The notes beneath the pieces were generated by a model that was not told the origin of the DNA, made no database searches, and was given only the letters and a program-made list of their open reading frames with translations. From Bacteroidaceae bacterium (GTDB lineage Bacteria > Bacteroidota > Bacteroidia > Bacteroidales > Bacteroidaceae): DNA of 64,000 nucleotides. The position numbers and the translations under genes were made by a program. This document shows, piece by piece, positions 40,269 through 49,667 of the stretch. The stretch lies in NCBI GenBank assembly GCA_017529865.1, contig JAFXNA010000003.1, positions 42,564 through 106,563 of the forward strand, read 5' to 3'. Within the stretch, counting starts at the first letter, position 1; the number at the start of each line of letters is the position of its first letter.

Positions 40269-41018
40269 TTATGGTACCGGGGTTGTATTCACCTGCTCTA
40301 TCTTCATGAAGTCGTTACCGTTCCAATGAGCTTGGAAGCAAGTGGCGATGCAGTTGTCTTCTTCCTCATCGTCGGTATAACCGATGAGTTCGATGTCCTT
40401 ACCCTCTTCAGGCAGGGTGACGCTGTACGAGTCGTACTTGTCCACGACGTCCAAAAGCCTTTGTGCAAGTTCGGGCTCAGGGGTCATGGTGTCGGTATCG
40501 GGGTCGTAGTCGTAGAAGGCGAGGAGTTGGTACTCGGCACCACTCTCATGCCCTTCGGACAGCCAGAAGGCTACAAGGCTGTGTCCGTTCTTGCGCTTCC
40601 AGTAGCAGCATTCCATGTCGTAACCACACTGGAACATGCCTCTGCAACTGATATATCCCTTCTTCGGCTGGCAGTTGATATCGAAGTCTTCGTTGTCGTA
40701 CTTCGCCGGGTCGCGGAGATAGTCGCACAGCACCTGGTTGGGCTTGTAGTTGTTGTACTCGTAGCAGAATTTGCTGGCAAACTGCTCGATGCCGACATTG
40801 CCGTCCTTTGCAACGCCAGTGAGCGGACTCATTTCCCACACACTGCTGACGACCTCGACCTCGCTCTCGGGCGCATAGTCCTCATCTTCGGTTTGGGGGT
40901 CGCTTACTGCCTCCGTCTTATCCTCAGCAACAAGCACATCCTTGGCTTTTTTCTCTCCACAAGCTGTGAGCATGAGGGAAAGGGCTGCCATAGCCACAAT
41001 CATTGTTTTCGTTTTCAT
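40269..41018 (-). CDS. Putative lipoprotein of unknown function
   Basis: The 249-residue product has a lipoprotein signal (MIVAMAALSLMLTAC, then GEKKAKD). An acidic linker follows, then a region with several cysteines (CYEYNNYKPNQVLCDYL, ISCRGMFQCGYDMECCYW) and an acidic C-terminal part (YTDDEEEDNC). The cysteines suggest disulphides in the periplasm. The start at 41018 is chosen for the signal peptide; the ATG at 41048 would only add threonine/lysine residues. It follows the esterase gene on the same strand and ends at a terminator. Confidence 0.7.
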   Translation of the reverse strand: MKTKTMIVAMAALSLMLTACGEKKAKDVLVAEDKTEAVSDPQTEDEDYAPESEVEVVSSVWEMSPLTGVAKDGNVGIEQFASKFCYEYNNYKPNQVLCDYLRDPAKYDNEDFDINCQPKKGYISCRGMFQCGYDMECCYWKRKNGHSLVAFWLSEGHESGAEYQLLAFYDYDPDTDTMTPEPELAQRLLDVVDKYDSYSVTLPEEGKDIELIGYTDDEEEDNCIATCFQAHWNGNDFMKIEQVNTTPVP

Positions 41019-41044
41019 AATCGTTCGGGTTTTCGTTTTGGTGG

Positions 41045-41938
41045 TCACTTCTTCTTCATCTTGTATTTATGCAGTTTCAGCATCTGCTCAGCATAGCGGT
41101 AGCCGAGGGTTCGCATCCCTTCGGTACTGAAATGGAACTGGTCGCCTGTGCTCTCGCAGTCCTTTGCCGAGATGATGTAGGAGTTGGGAAGCGTCTTGGG
41201 CAGATTGGGCAGGATGTCGACATTGAATCGCCAGCACACACCACCCTGCTCCTGATGCTTCAGTTCGCCTGCAAGCAGAGGAACGTCCTTGGGATTAAGG
41301 CCGAGGTCGGCACAGAGGTCGTTGTAGATCTTCTTCACACGCTCAGGCCACTTCTGGTCGTCAGAGTTCGACTCGCCCTGATGGATGAGGATGCCCTTGA
41401 TGACACCATCTTTCTGGGCAATGCGAGCCATATCGACGAGTCGCTGGTAAGGATTGCCGTCGTACTGGTTCACGATAGCTTTCATCCAGTCGCGCTCGTT
41501 GTCGATATATTCCTTGTAGTCGTCCTTGTCCCAGAGTTCCATCTTGGCACCAGCCACAGACACGTTGATGACACCAATGCGATAGCGGTCGTCGATGACC
41601 TCAATCATCTTGCGGCCGAAGAAGTCGACAGGTCCCATGTTGTTACCCTCGCGACAGATAGGCGGAATGGCTGTGTACCAATGGCCCATCTCACGCTGAG
41701 TTCGCGGCATGTTGACTGCTGCAAGGAACTGGAACCGTGGGTCATTGAAGTCTCTGTCCTGTTCAGCAGGACGTGCACCAGCTTCCATGTTCGACTGCCC
41801 GAAGCAGAGGAAGATGTGGAAGTTCTTGTCTGGCTTCTGAGCCTGCACCATCAGCGGCAGGCAAAGAAGCAAGAAGAGGAACAGCCCCCCTCTTATTCCC
41901 CCAAAGGGGGAAGACTTAAAGAAAAAGGATTTGATCAT
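41045..41938 (-). CDS. Exported carbohydrate acetylesterase (SASA/SGNH type)
   Basis: The 297-residue product has a signal peptide ending VQAQ and the SGNH-hydrolase family opening FLCFGQSNMEAGA, where the Ser of GQSNM is the nucleophile. ILIHQGESNSDD is the second conserved block and FHFSTEGMRTLGYRYAEQML, near the end, holds the likely catalytic His. Relatives remove acetyl groups from xylan or sialic acids. Residues 8-17 of the signal peptide (KSSPFGGIRG) are coded by a GC-rich palindromic repeat. It lies 39 bp after alaS and 26 bp before a lipoprotein gene, probably as read-through from alaS. Confidence 0.83.
   Translation of the reverse strand: MIKSFFFKSSPFGGIRGGLFLFLLLCLPLMVQAQKPDKNFHIFLCFGQSNMEAGARPAEQDRDFNDPRFQFLAAVNMPRTQREMGHWYTAIPPICREGNNMGPVDFFGRKMIEVIDDRYRIGVINVSVAGAKMELWDKDDYKEYIDNERDWMKAIVNQYDGNPYQRLVDMARIAQKDGVIKGILIHQGESNSDDQKWPERVKKIYNDLCADLGLNPKDVPLLAGELKHQEQGGVCWRFNVDILPNLPKTLPNSYIISAKDCESTGDQFHFSTEGMRTLGYRYAEQMLKLHKYKMKKK
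41886..41917. repeat. GC-rich palindromic repeat inside a signal-peptide region
   Basis: CCCCCCTCTTATTCCCCCAA then AGGGGGAAGACTT: the same core as the copies at 34011 and 62577, here in codons 8-17 of the esterase gene. Confidence 0.7.
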
Positions 41939-41977
41939 GGTGAATGTCTAATTATTTGAATGGTAAATAGTAAATCG

Positions 41978-44596
41978 TCAAATTGAAAATAGCTCAATGA
42001 CTTTATCGACTGCGGCCTTCATGCCATCAGGGTTCTTACCTCCTGCTGTTGCAAAGTGAGGCTGACCGCCACCACCACCTTGCATCAACTTGGCTGCCTC
42101 GCGAACCAACTGACCTGCATTCTTGCCTTCCTTCACGAGGTCGTCGGAGACAGCAACGGTAAGTAAGGGCTTTCCGCCTGGCGCACAAGCAATGGCAACG
42201 AGCAACTGCTCGGGGAACTGTGTGCGGAGCTGGAATGCCATATCCTTGGCACTCTGTGCATCGATAGGCAGCACACCCTTGATGACCTTCACGCCATTGA
42301 TGGTCTGAGCCTGCTCGATGAGCGAACGCTTGAACTCCTGAGCCTTCTGAGCCGTAAACTCAGCAACCTGAGCCTGCAGTTCCTTGTTTTCGGCAATCGC
42401 CTTCTGGATGGTCGACATGAGGTCGGGCGCATTGTTGAACAAGCCACGAAGATCGTTGAGTAGGTCCTGAGCCTTGTCGAGCATCTCCTCAACCTTCTTA
42501 CCCGTGATGGCCTCGATACGACGAACACCTGCTGCGATACTGCTCTCCGAGATGATGCGAACCATACCCAACTGGCCTGTTGCCTGAGCATGACATCCAC
42601 CACAGAACTCTACGCTGGTGCCGAACTTCACAACACGAACCTTGTCGCCATACTTCTCGCCAAAGAGGGCAATGGCACCCAGTTTCTTTGCTTCCTCGAT
42701 TGGTGTGTCGCGGAATTCCTCGAGTGGGATGTTGGCACGAATCTTCTCGTTGACGATATGTTCTACCTCGCGCAACTGCTCTGGAGTAACCTTCTCGAAG
42801 TGTGAGAAGTCGAAACGGAGAGAATCGGCTGTCACCAGAGAACCTTTCTGCTCTACATGGGTTCCAAGAACCTGACGCAGGGCCTCATCGAGGAGGTGGG
42901 TACAAGTGTGGTTGGCCTCGATGGCACGACGACGCTCCACATCGACACAAGCCATAAACTCGGCCGTAGCATCCTGTGGGAGCTTATCGACGATATGGAT
43001 GGACTGACCGTTCTCCTTCTTCGTATCTACCACATTGATGGTTTCGTTTTCGTTGACGAGCACACCTGTGTCGCCTACTTCACCACCCATCTCAGCATAG
43101 AACGGAGTCTGGTCGAGTACCACCTCGTAAACCACGCCCTTCTTCTGCTTCACCTCACGATACTTGAGGATGTGACATGTGTATTCTGTGTAATCGTAGC
43201 CAGTAAATTCGCTCTCACCTTCGCTCAAGACTGTCCAGTCACCCATCTCAACCTGGGCGGCATTGCGGGCACGTTCTTTCTGCTTCTGCATCTCAACATT
43301 GAAGCCTTCCTCATCGACCGTCATATCGTTCTCACGACAGATCAGCTCAGTGAGGTCGAGTGGGAAGCCAAAGGTATCGAACAACTTAAATGCCTCCTCG
43401 CCTGGGATAACACTCTTGCCAGCAGCCTTCACCTCGTCCATCACGTCGGTGAGCAACTTGATACCATTAGCCAACGTACGCAGGAACGAATCTTCTTCTT
43501 CCTTCATCACCTTCATGATGAGCTCTTTCTGGGCAGCAATCTCTGGGAATGCCTCACCCATCTCTGCTATCAGCGTAGGCACAAGTTTGTAGATGAACGC
43601 CTCTTTCTGATCGAGGAACGTATAACCGTAACGAACGGCACGGCGGAGAATACGGCGGATGACATAACCTGCCTTTGCATTGCTTGGCAGCTGTCCGTCA
43701 GCAATCGAGAAGGCAATAGCACGGAGGTGGTCAGCCACAACACGCATAGCCACATCGGTCTTCTCGTCCTGTCCGTATTGCTTGCCAGCCATATCGCCAA
43801 TGACCTTAATGATAGGCTGGAACACATCGGTGTCGTAGTTGGAAGTCTTGCCTTGGAGGGTACGAACCAAACGCTCGAAACCCATACCGGTATCGATGAC
43901 CTTTGCAGGCAGCGGTTCGAGTGAACCATCGGCCTTACGGTTGTACTGCATGAACACGAGGTTCCAAATCTCGATGACCTGCGGATGGTCTTTGTTCACC
44001 AGTTCGCGTCCAGGCAACTTGGCTTTCTCCTCAGCCGGACGGGAATCGACATGAAGCTCGGAACAAGGTCCACAAGGGCCTGTATCGCCCATTTCCCAGA
44101 AGTTATCGTGCTTGTTACCATTGATGATATGGTCTTTTGGCAGGAACTGCTCCCAGATGGCTGCAGCCTCGTTGTCACGCTCCAATCCTTCCTCGGGCGA
44201 ACCTTCGAAGACGGTAGCATAGAGGTCGGCAGGATTGATTTTCAGGACATCGACGATATACTCCCACGCCCAACTGATGGCTTCCTTCTTGAAGTAGTCG
44301 CCAAACGACCAGTTGCCCAACATCTCGAACATGGTGTGGTGATAGGTATCGTGACCTACTTCCTCCAAGTCGTTGTGCTTACCGCTCACACGCAGACACT
44401 TCTGAGAGTCCGCCATGCGGCGACACTTTGGCTGCACATTACCAAGGATGATGTCCTTGAACTGGTTCATTCCTGCATTGGTAAACATCAATGTGGGGTC
44501 ATCTTTCACTACCATCGGAGCAGAAGGCACGATGAGATGTTCCTTCGACTCGAAAAACTTCTTGTACGATTCACGTATTTCTTTTGCTGTCATCAT
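41978..44596 (-). CDS. alaS: Alanyl-tRNA synthetase
   Basis: The 872-residue enzyme charges tRNA-Ala. The class II catalytic core opens [20 protein letters not shown] and has [13 protein letters not shown] (motif 2 region). The editing domain has the zinc ligands HTCTH near residue 575 and CGGCH near 670. A C-Ala region and [15 protein letters not shown] close the protein. Length is normal. The -7 box at 44653 gives a leader of about 53 nt. The opposite strand starts a glycosyltransferase operon 160 bp away. Confidence 0.97.
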   Translation of the reverse strand: MMTAKEIRESYKKFFESKEHLIVPSAPMVVKDDPTLMFTNAGMNQFKDIILGNVQPKCRRMADSQKCLRVSGKHNDLEEVGHDTYHHTMFEMLGNWSFGDYFKKEAISWAWEYIVDVLKINPADLYATVFEGSPEEGLERDNEAAAIWEQFLPKDHIINGNKHDNFWEMGDTGPCGPCSELHVDSRPAEEKAKLPGRELVNKDHPQVIEIWNLVFMQYNRKADGSLEPLPAKVIDTGMGFERLVRTLQGKTSNYDTDVFQPIIKVIGDMAGKQYGQDEKTDVAMRVVADHLRAIAFSIADGQLPSNAKAGYVIRRILRRAVRYGYTFLDQKEAFIYKLVPTLIAEMGEAFPEIAAQKELIMKVMKEEEDSFLRTLANGIKLLTDVMDEVKAAGKSVIPGEEAFKLFDTFGFPLDLTELICRENDMTVDEEGFNVEMQKQKERARNAAQVEMGDWTVLSEGESEFTGYDYTEYTCHILKYREVKQKKGVVYEVVLDQTPFYAEMGGEVGDTGVLVNENETINVVDTKKENGQSIHIVDKLPQDATAEFMACVDVERRRAIEANHTCTHLLDEALRQVLGTHVEQKGSLVTADSLRFDFSHFEKVTPEQLREVEHIVNEKIRANIPLEEFRDTPIEEAKKLGAIALFGEKYGDKVRVVKFGTSVEFCGGCHAQATGQLGMVRIISESSIAAGVRRIEAITGKKVEEMLDKAQDLLNDLRGLFNNAPDLMSTIQKAIAENKELQAQVAEFTAQKAQEFKRSLIEQAQTINGVKVIKGVLPIDAQSAKDMAFQLRTQFPEQLLVAIACAPGGKPLLTVAVSDDLVKEGKNAGQLVREAAKLMQGGGGGQPHFATAGGKNPDGMKAAVDKVIELFSI

Positions 44597-44652
44597 TTTA
44601 TTTTCTATTTGACAATTGACTATTTACGATTTTGCTTTAGCATATTTGGGTG

Positions 44653-44660
44653 CAAAGTTA
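44653..44660 (-). promoter_or_regulatory. -7 box (TAACTTTG) for alaS
   Basis: TAACTTTG on the minus strand, about 57 bp before the ATG at 44596. Confidence 0.55.
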
Positions 44661-44744
44661 CGAAATATTTACCATTTAGCCATTTACCATTTACGATTAT
44701 TTCATTTTTACATTATATAATTTTTTCATTTTTACATTTTTCCT

Positions 44745-44752
44745 TATCTTTG
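44745..44752 (+). promoter_or_regulatory. -7 box (TATCTTTG) giving a leaderless glycosyltransferase mRNA
   Basis: The box ends 4 bp before the ATG at 44757, so by the usual Bacteroidetes spacing transcription starts within a base or so of the start codon. Confidence 0.6.
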
Positions 44753-44756
44753 CACC

Positions 44757-45665
44757 ATGAAACTATCCATCATCGTTCCTGTTTATCGCGTCTCAGGCAC
44801 ACTTCGCAGGTGTGTCGACAGCATCGTTTCCCAGACATTTAAGGATTGGGAACTGATTCTGGTAGACGACGGTTCGCCTGATGATTGTGGCACCATTTGC
44901 GACGAATATGCAGGAAAAGATGATCGGATTCGCGTGATTCACAAGGCAAACGGAGGGCTGAGCGATGCTCGCAATGCAGGACTGAAAGCAGCTCAAGGTG
45001 AGTTTGTCACTTTTGTCGACAGCGACGACTATATCCGTCAGGACACCTACGAACACGTCATGAAATTTGCCGACGAGGAAGACGAGTTGGAAATCATCGA
45101 ATATCCCATTACGGTCCATGCAGGACATGCCAGCGAGTACGAACTGAAATTCGACAACATCATCTATCCCGACTCGCACACTTATTGGCTCGAAGGGCAA
45201 GCTTACGCACATTCTTACGCTTGCAATAAGGTATTCAGGCGCTATCTGTTTCTCATCACGGAATTCCCTAAAGGCTATAAGTTTGAAGACGTGTGGACAT
45301 TGCCGCAAATACTCAAGCACGAACCTATCGTGATGACCATTGCCGAGGGCATGTACTACTATTGCTGGAACGAAGAAAGTATTACCGTAAAAGCCTCTGG
45401 GAGCGACCTCAAGCAGTTGCTCGATGCCCATATCGAAGCAGCCAAGACGCTGAAGGTAGACTGGCAGAGCGAAGATGCCGCCTTGTATTATCTGCATGTG
45501 CTCAATATCCAATTGGATGTCTGCAAACGATGCAAGACAGCCCCTATCCTACCTGCTCGCAAACTCCCATCGGCAGTGGCAAGAAACGCCCATGAGCGTA
45601 TCAAGATTTTCATCCTCAACACGTTGGGCATCCGAATGCTCTGCAAACTCAAACAATGGTTATGA
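44757..45665 (+). CDS. Family 2 glycosyltransferase
   Basis: The 302-residue protein has the GT-A fold of family 2: LSIIVPVYRVSGTLRRCVDS at the start, ILVDDGSPDDC near residue 36, GGLSDARNAGL near 67 and the DxD-type metal site FVDSDDYI near 86. No membrane helix is seen. It transfers a sugar from an NDP-donor to a growing glycan, probably O-antigen, capsule or a protein-linked glycan. Three glycosyltransferase genes follow one another with 4-bp overlaps, so they act in one pathway. The mRNA appears leaderless. Confidence 0.9.
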   Translation: MKLSIIVPVYRVSGTLRRCVDSIVSQTFKDWELILVDDGSPDDCGTICDEYAGKDDRIRVIHKANGGLSDARNAGLKAAQGEFVTFVDSDDYIRQDTYEHVMKFADEEDELEIIEYPITVHAGHASEYELKFDNIIYPDSHTYWLEGQAYAHSYACNKVFRRYLFLITEFPKGYKFEDVWTLPQILKHEPIVMTIAEGMYYYCWNEESITVKASGSDLKQLLDAHIEAAKTLKVDWQSEDAALYYLHVLNIQLDVCKRCKTAPILPARKLPSAVARNAHERIKIFILNTLGIRMLCKLKQWL

Positions 45666-46621
45666 AAGCAAGCAGCATCAGTTTCATCATCCCTTACTAC
45701 AACGTTCCGTTGGATATGTTGCGTGAGTGTATCGAAAGCATCATGGCTCTTTCGTTGCAGGCGGATGAGCATGAAATCATCGTGGTGGATGACGGCTCGG
45801 AGGTCAGTCCAAAAGATGCTCTTGCCCAACTGGGAAACGACATCAGATACGTTCGCAAAGAGAACGAAGGGGTCAGTTCGGCTCGCAACCTGGGGTTGGA
45901 GATGGCAGCAGGCGAATACATCCAATTCGTGGATGCAGATGACCGACTCATCAAATCGCCTTACCTGTTCTGCATTGAACGAATGAAACAAGAGAAGGCA
46001 GACATGATGGTCTTCGACTTCTGCACAAAGGAGCAAAGCCAGACTGCCTTTTCGGCAGAAGGGCCACTATCGGGTGTGCAACTGATGCAAAGTCGCAATA
46101 TCAGGGGGACGGTCTGTGGAATCTTGTTCAAACGGACTATAGCCGGCAACCTACGTTTCGATACGGATACAGCTTATGGGGAAGACGAAGAATTTACGGC
46201 ACGACTGCTGCTTCAGACTCCATCCGTCATCGTGACCAACGCGAAAGCATACTTCTATCGCCTTCACAACGCATCGGCCACACAACAGGCTGAGCGCCAT
46301 CTAAAAAGACTTCACGACACACGAATGATCATCTCCCGACTCCATACGACTGCCGCCAGCCTTACAGATACCCAAAGCAAGCAGGCACTCCAACGTCGTA
46401 TTGCCCAACTGACGATGGACTACCTCTACAATCATATCCGTATGGTGGGGTCGACAACAGCCTTGAAGCAAGAAATCGAAGTGCTACGCAAGGAAGGATT
46501 GTTCCCATTGCCTGACGAGGACTACACCACCAAATACACTTGGTTCCGCCGTCTGAGCAACCATCCAATGGGTTTGAGACTCTTATCAATCGTCATACCA
46601 TTAATCCCCAAAGAAAGATGA
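45662..46621 (+). CDS. Family 2 glycosyltransferase
   Basis: The 319-residue protein is a second family 2 enzyme: ISFIIPYYNVPLDMLRECI, VVDDGSEVSPKDA, GVSSARNLGLEMAAGEYIQF and FVDADDRL with the acidic metal site. The ATG at 45662 overlaps the previous stop as ATGA, so it is preferred over 45656. The C-terminal part is helical and may bind the membrane or a partner. It likely adds the next sugar in the same glycan as its neighbours. Confidence 0.88.
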   Translation: MKASSISFIIPYYNVPLDMLRECIESIMALSLQADEHEIIVVDDGSEVSPKDALAQLGNDIRYVRKENEGVSSARNLGLEMAAGEYIQFVDADDRLIKSPYLFCIERMKQEKADMMVFDFCTKEQSQTAFSAEGPLSGVQLMQSRNIRGTVCGILFKRTIAGNLRFDTDTAYGEDEEFTARLLLQTPSVIVTNAKAYFYRLHNASATQQAERHLKRLHDTRMIISRLHTTAASLTDTQSKQALQRRIAQLTMDYLYNHIRMVGSTTALKQEIEVLRKEGLFPLPDEDYTTKYTWFRRLSNHPMGLRLLSIVIPLIPKER

Positions 46622-47718
46622 AGATACTACTCGTAGGAGAATACAGTAATGTGCACGCCACACTGGCAGAAGGACTTCGTAGTCTGGGGCATCAGGTGAC
46701 GGTCATTTCGAATGGGGATTTCTGGAAGAACTATCCTCGTGACATCGATGTTTCCCGCCCAGAAGGACGACTGGGAGGACTGCGCCTCTTGTTCCGGCTC
46801 TATCGGCTACTGCCCAAGATGAAAGGATATGATGTCGTACAACTCATCAATCCGATGTTCTTCGAATTGAAAGCCGAACGTCTGTTTTACTTCTACGACT
46901 ATCTGCGCAAGCACAACAAGAAAGTGTTTCTTGGTGCCTTCGGAATGGACTGGTACTGGGTTTACTATTGCAGCGTGAAGAAACCGCTCAGATACAGCGA
47001 CTTCAACTTTGGCGACAGAGTACGCACAGACGAGGAGGCGCTGAGGGAGCAAAAAGACTGGATAGGAACCACCAAGGAGAAACTCAATAAATATATTGCC
47101 GAAACATGCGACGGCATCATCGCAGGCCTCTACGAATACTGGGCCTGTTATCACCCGACATTGCCCAAGAAGACCACATTTATCCCTTTCCCCATTCGAT
47201 ACCCCAAAGATGTGCGAGTGTCGGGAGAGGTTCCTTCGAAAGTCAGAATCTTTATCGGCATCAATCGCAGCCGTTCCGTCTATAAAGGTACGGATATCAT
47301 GTTGAAAGCTGCTCAGGATGTGCTGGCCAAGTATCCTGACAAGATGGAATTGATCAAGGCAGAATCGGTACCTTTTGCCCAATACCAGCAGATGATGAAC
47401 GGAAGTGATGCCATCCTCGACCAACTCTATGCCTATACGCCTTCGATGAATCCGCTATTGGCGATGTCGAAGGGAATTATCTGTATTGGAGGAGGTGAAC
47501 CTGAAAACTACGAAATCATCAACGAAACAGAGTTGCGTCCCATCATCAACGTAGAACCGAACTACGAAAGTGTATACAAAGAGGTGGAACAACTGGTGCT
47601 CCACCCCGAACGTATTCCTGAACTGAAACGGCAAAGTGTCGAGTATGTGAGAAAGCATCACGACTACCTGAAAGTTGCCAGTCAATATCTCGCCTATTGG
47701 GAACTTAATAGACTTTGA
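46618..47718 (+). CDS. GT-B fold glycosyltransferase (family 1/4-like)
   Basis: The 366-residue protein starts MKILLVGEYSNVHATLAEGL, typical of GT-B enzymes, with LGHQVTVIS and YDVVQLINP after it. The donor domain includes KVRIFIGINRSRSVYKGTDI, near residue 207, and a glutamate-rich region (ETELRPIINVEPNYESV). The start overlaps the previous stop by 4 bp. The upstream frame to 46540 is only the antisense-like extension and is not used. The 3' end overlaps the opposing trpS gene by 14 bp. Confidence 0.8.
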   Translation: MKILLVGEYSNVHATLAEGLRSLGHQVTVISNGDFWKNYPRDIDVSRPEGRLGGLRLLFRLYRLLPKMKGYDVVQLINPMFFELKAERLFYFYDYLRKHNKKVFLGAFGMDWYWVYYCSVKKPLRYSDFNFGDRVRTDEEALREQKDWIGTTKEKLNKYIAETCDGIIAGLYEYWACYHPTLPKKTTFIPFPIRYPKDVRVSGEVPSKVRIFIGINRSRSVYKGTDIMLKAAQDVLAKYPDKMELIKAESVPFAQYQQMMNGSDAILDQLYAYTPSMNPLLAMSKGIICIGGGEPENYEIINETELRPIINVEPNYESVYKEVEQLVLHPERIPELKRQSVEYVRKHHDYLKVASQYLAYWELNRL

Positions 47719-48694
47719 ATCCGATAATCTTACGAACCTCACGCAAAGTAGCTCCTGCACTCTCGCGTGCTTTCTCTGCACCCAAACGTGCTATCTTATC
47801 GAGCTTGTCCTGATCGGACGAAATCTCAATAATGCGCTCACGAATCGGAGCCAACGTATTGACGAGGTCCTCAGCAAGCTGCTTCTTCATATCGCCATAG
47901 CGGATGGAGCAATCGTTCCATTTCTCATTGAAATAGTCGTAAGTATCCTTCGACGATGCAATTTCCATCAACGTAAAGAGGTTCTGGATTACCTCAGGCT
48001 TCTCGCTATTAGGAGCCTCAGGACCATTATCCGTCACAGCTCGCATCACTTTCTTACGAATCGACTTTTCGTCTTCATAGAGATAGATGCAGTTGCCGTT
48101 GCTCTTACCCATCTTACCTGAACCGTCAAGACCTGGAATCTTGATAGCGTGGTCGCCAAAATAGAAGTTCTGAGGTTCCGGGAAGAATTCTACACCATAT
48201 ATATTATTAAAGCGACGGGCACACTTACGCGCCATCTCCATATTCTGCTCCTGATCCTTTCCTACAGGTACCTTGGCAGCACGATGCTGGAGGATGTCGG
48301 CAGCCATCAGGGTTGGATAAGTCAGCAGACCCGCGTTCACGTTATCGGGTTGTTGACGTGCTTTCTCCTTGAAAGTCGTCACACGTTCCAACTCGCCCAG
48401 ATAGCAGTTCATATTGAAATAGAGATAGAGTTCGATGGTTTCAGGCACATCGCTCTGGATATAAATCGTAGCCTTCTCAGGGTCGATACCACATGCCAAA
48501 TACTCCGCAAGGATGGTACGAGCACTACGTTGAATATCCTCCGGTTTGGGATGAGTGGTAAGCGAGTGCCAATCGGCTATAAAGAAATAACAATTATACT
48601 CCTCTTGCATCTTCACGAAACTGCGAGCAGCTCCGTAATAATTTCCTAAATGTAGGTTGCCCGTAGGGCGCATTCCACTTAATACTGTTTCCAT
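47705..48694 (-). CDS. trpS: Tryptophanyl-tRNA synthetase
   Basis: The 329-residue class I synthetase has the HIGH-type motif in RPTGNLHLGNYYGA (residues 10-23) and the KMSKS-type motif in GSGKMGKSNGN near 192. DWHSLT and MNCYLGELERVTTFK are also typical. Length is normal for the compact bacterial form. It lies 69 bp after a TPR gene on the same strand, at the end of a recJ-recQ-TPR-trpS run, and overlaps a glycosyltransferase gene tail to tail. Confidence 0.96.
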   Translation of the reverse strand: METVLSGMRPTGNLHLGNYYGAARSFVKMQEEYNCYFFIADWHSLTTHPKPEDIQRSARTILAEYLACGIDPEKATIYIQSDVPETIELYLYFNMNCYLGELERVTTFKEKARQQPDNVNAGLLTYPTLMAADILQHRAAKVPVGKDQEQNMEMARKCARRFNNIYGVEFFPEPQNFYFGDHAIKIPGLDGSGKMGKSNGNCIYLYEDEKSIRKKVMRAVTDNGPEAPNSEKPEVIQNLFTLMEIASSKDTYDYFNEKWNDCSIRYGDMKKQLAEDLVNTLAPIRERIIEISSDQDKLDKIARLGAEKARESAGATLREVRKIIGFKVY

Positions 48695-48763
48695 TTTATG
48701 TTTGTTTAAATTCTTATTTTCCTTTTTTCATTGGGCTTATTAGGCGAATTGGGCCAATATGTC

Positions 48764-49654
48764 TCATATTCCCACATTGAACCCAAGTGGGTCCATTGTC
48801 TTATAAGCATCACGCATTTCCTGTTCCACGTTGGTATACTCACCATTCACATTCTTCAGTTCCTCTGGAGCCAGTTGCAGGCCTTCCTCCACAATCTTGG
48901 CTGCCTCTTCTTTCTTTCCTTCTGCCATCAGGATAGCACCCAGTCGGAGATAGGCTTTCGTGACGTAAGGATTGATGGTCTTCACCTTCGTATAACACTC
49001 CTTGGCTTCTTCTGGTTTCTGCAGAGCCTCACAACACTCGCCCTTCATCATTAGATATTCGTCGTTCTCCTCATCGAGTTGAAGAACAATATCGATATCG
49101 GCCTCTGCTTCTGTGTATTGTTGCATCTCGAACAGGAGTTGTGCTCGCAGATAATAAGCCTCAGCAAATGGTTCGTCGGCACGTTTCGTAATCGCCATTG
49201 TACACTGTGCAACAGCATTGATCATATCACCTTTTGCCTTGTACATCTTTGCCAGCAGATAATGGGTAGCAGCTTCGTTCTCATCCAATTGAAGAGTAGC
49301 ATTGCATACACCTTCCATCTGCTCATATTGCTCTGTCTGGAAATAGAGCTCTGCCAAATTGAACAGCACTTCCTTATCGTCAGGAGCAACCTCACGGACT
49401 TTCTCCAACTGCTCTATTGCACCTTCAAGATCGTTCTGGCCGACCAACGCATTGGCATAGATGACACGAGTTTCCATATCGTCCTGAATTTCCAACGCAC
49501 GTCGGAAGCACTCCAGCGCATAATCCATTTTCCCATATCGCTGTGCCTGAATACCATCGTATTTGAACACATCGAACTGGTTCTTCATCTGCTGTTCCTG
49601 CTTCTCTTCTTCTGATTCTTCCTTACCTGTGAATAATGTCTTGAAAAATCCCAT
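48764..49654 (-). CDS. Tetratricopeptide-repeat protein
   Basis: The 296-residue cytoplasmic protein has about six TPR units, for example MDYALECFRRALEIQDD, LEGAIEQLEKVREVAPDDKE and KPEEAKECYTKVKTINP, after a short charged N-terminus (EESEEEKQEQQ). TPR solenoids mediate protein contacts; the partner is unknown. It starts 13 bp after recQ, suggesting cotranscription with recJ and recQ, though a DNA-repair role is not shown. Confidence 0.85.
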   Translation of the reverse strand: MGFFKTLFTGKEESEEEKQEQQMKNQFDVFKYDGIQAQRYGKMDYALECFRRALEIQDDMETRVIYANALVGQNDLEGAIEQLEKVREVAPDDKEVLFNLAELYFQTEQYEQMEGVCNATLQLDENEAATHYLLAKMYKAKGDMINAVAQCTMAITKRADEPFAEAYYLRAQLLFEMQQYTEAEADIDIVLQLDEENDEYLMMKGECCEALQKPEEAKECYTKVKTINPYVTKAYLRLGAILMAEGKKEEAAKIVEEGLQLAPEELKNVNGEYTNVEQEMRDAYKTMDPLGFNVGI

Positions 49655-49667
49655 ATCTTATTGTTTG

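Noticed and set aside
40236..41959. Two long rightward frames opposite the lipoprotein and esterase genes
   Set aside because: The minus-strand genes have signal peptides and active-site motifs; the plus frames do not.
42857..43924. Long open frame (355 codons) opposite alaS
   Set aside because: It is antisense to a highly conserved synthetase, has no promoter or recognisable domain, and its composition mirrors the alaS codons.
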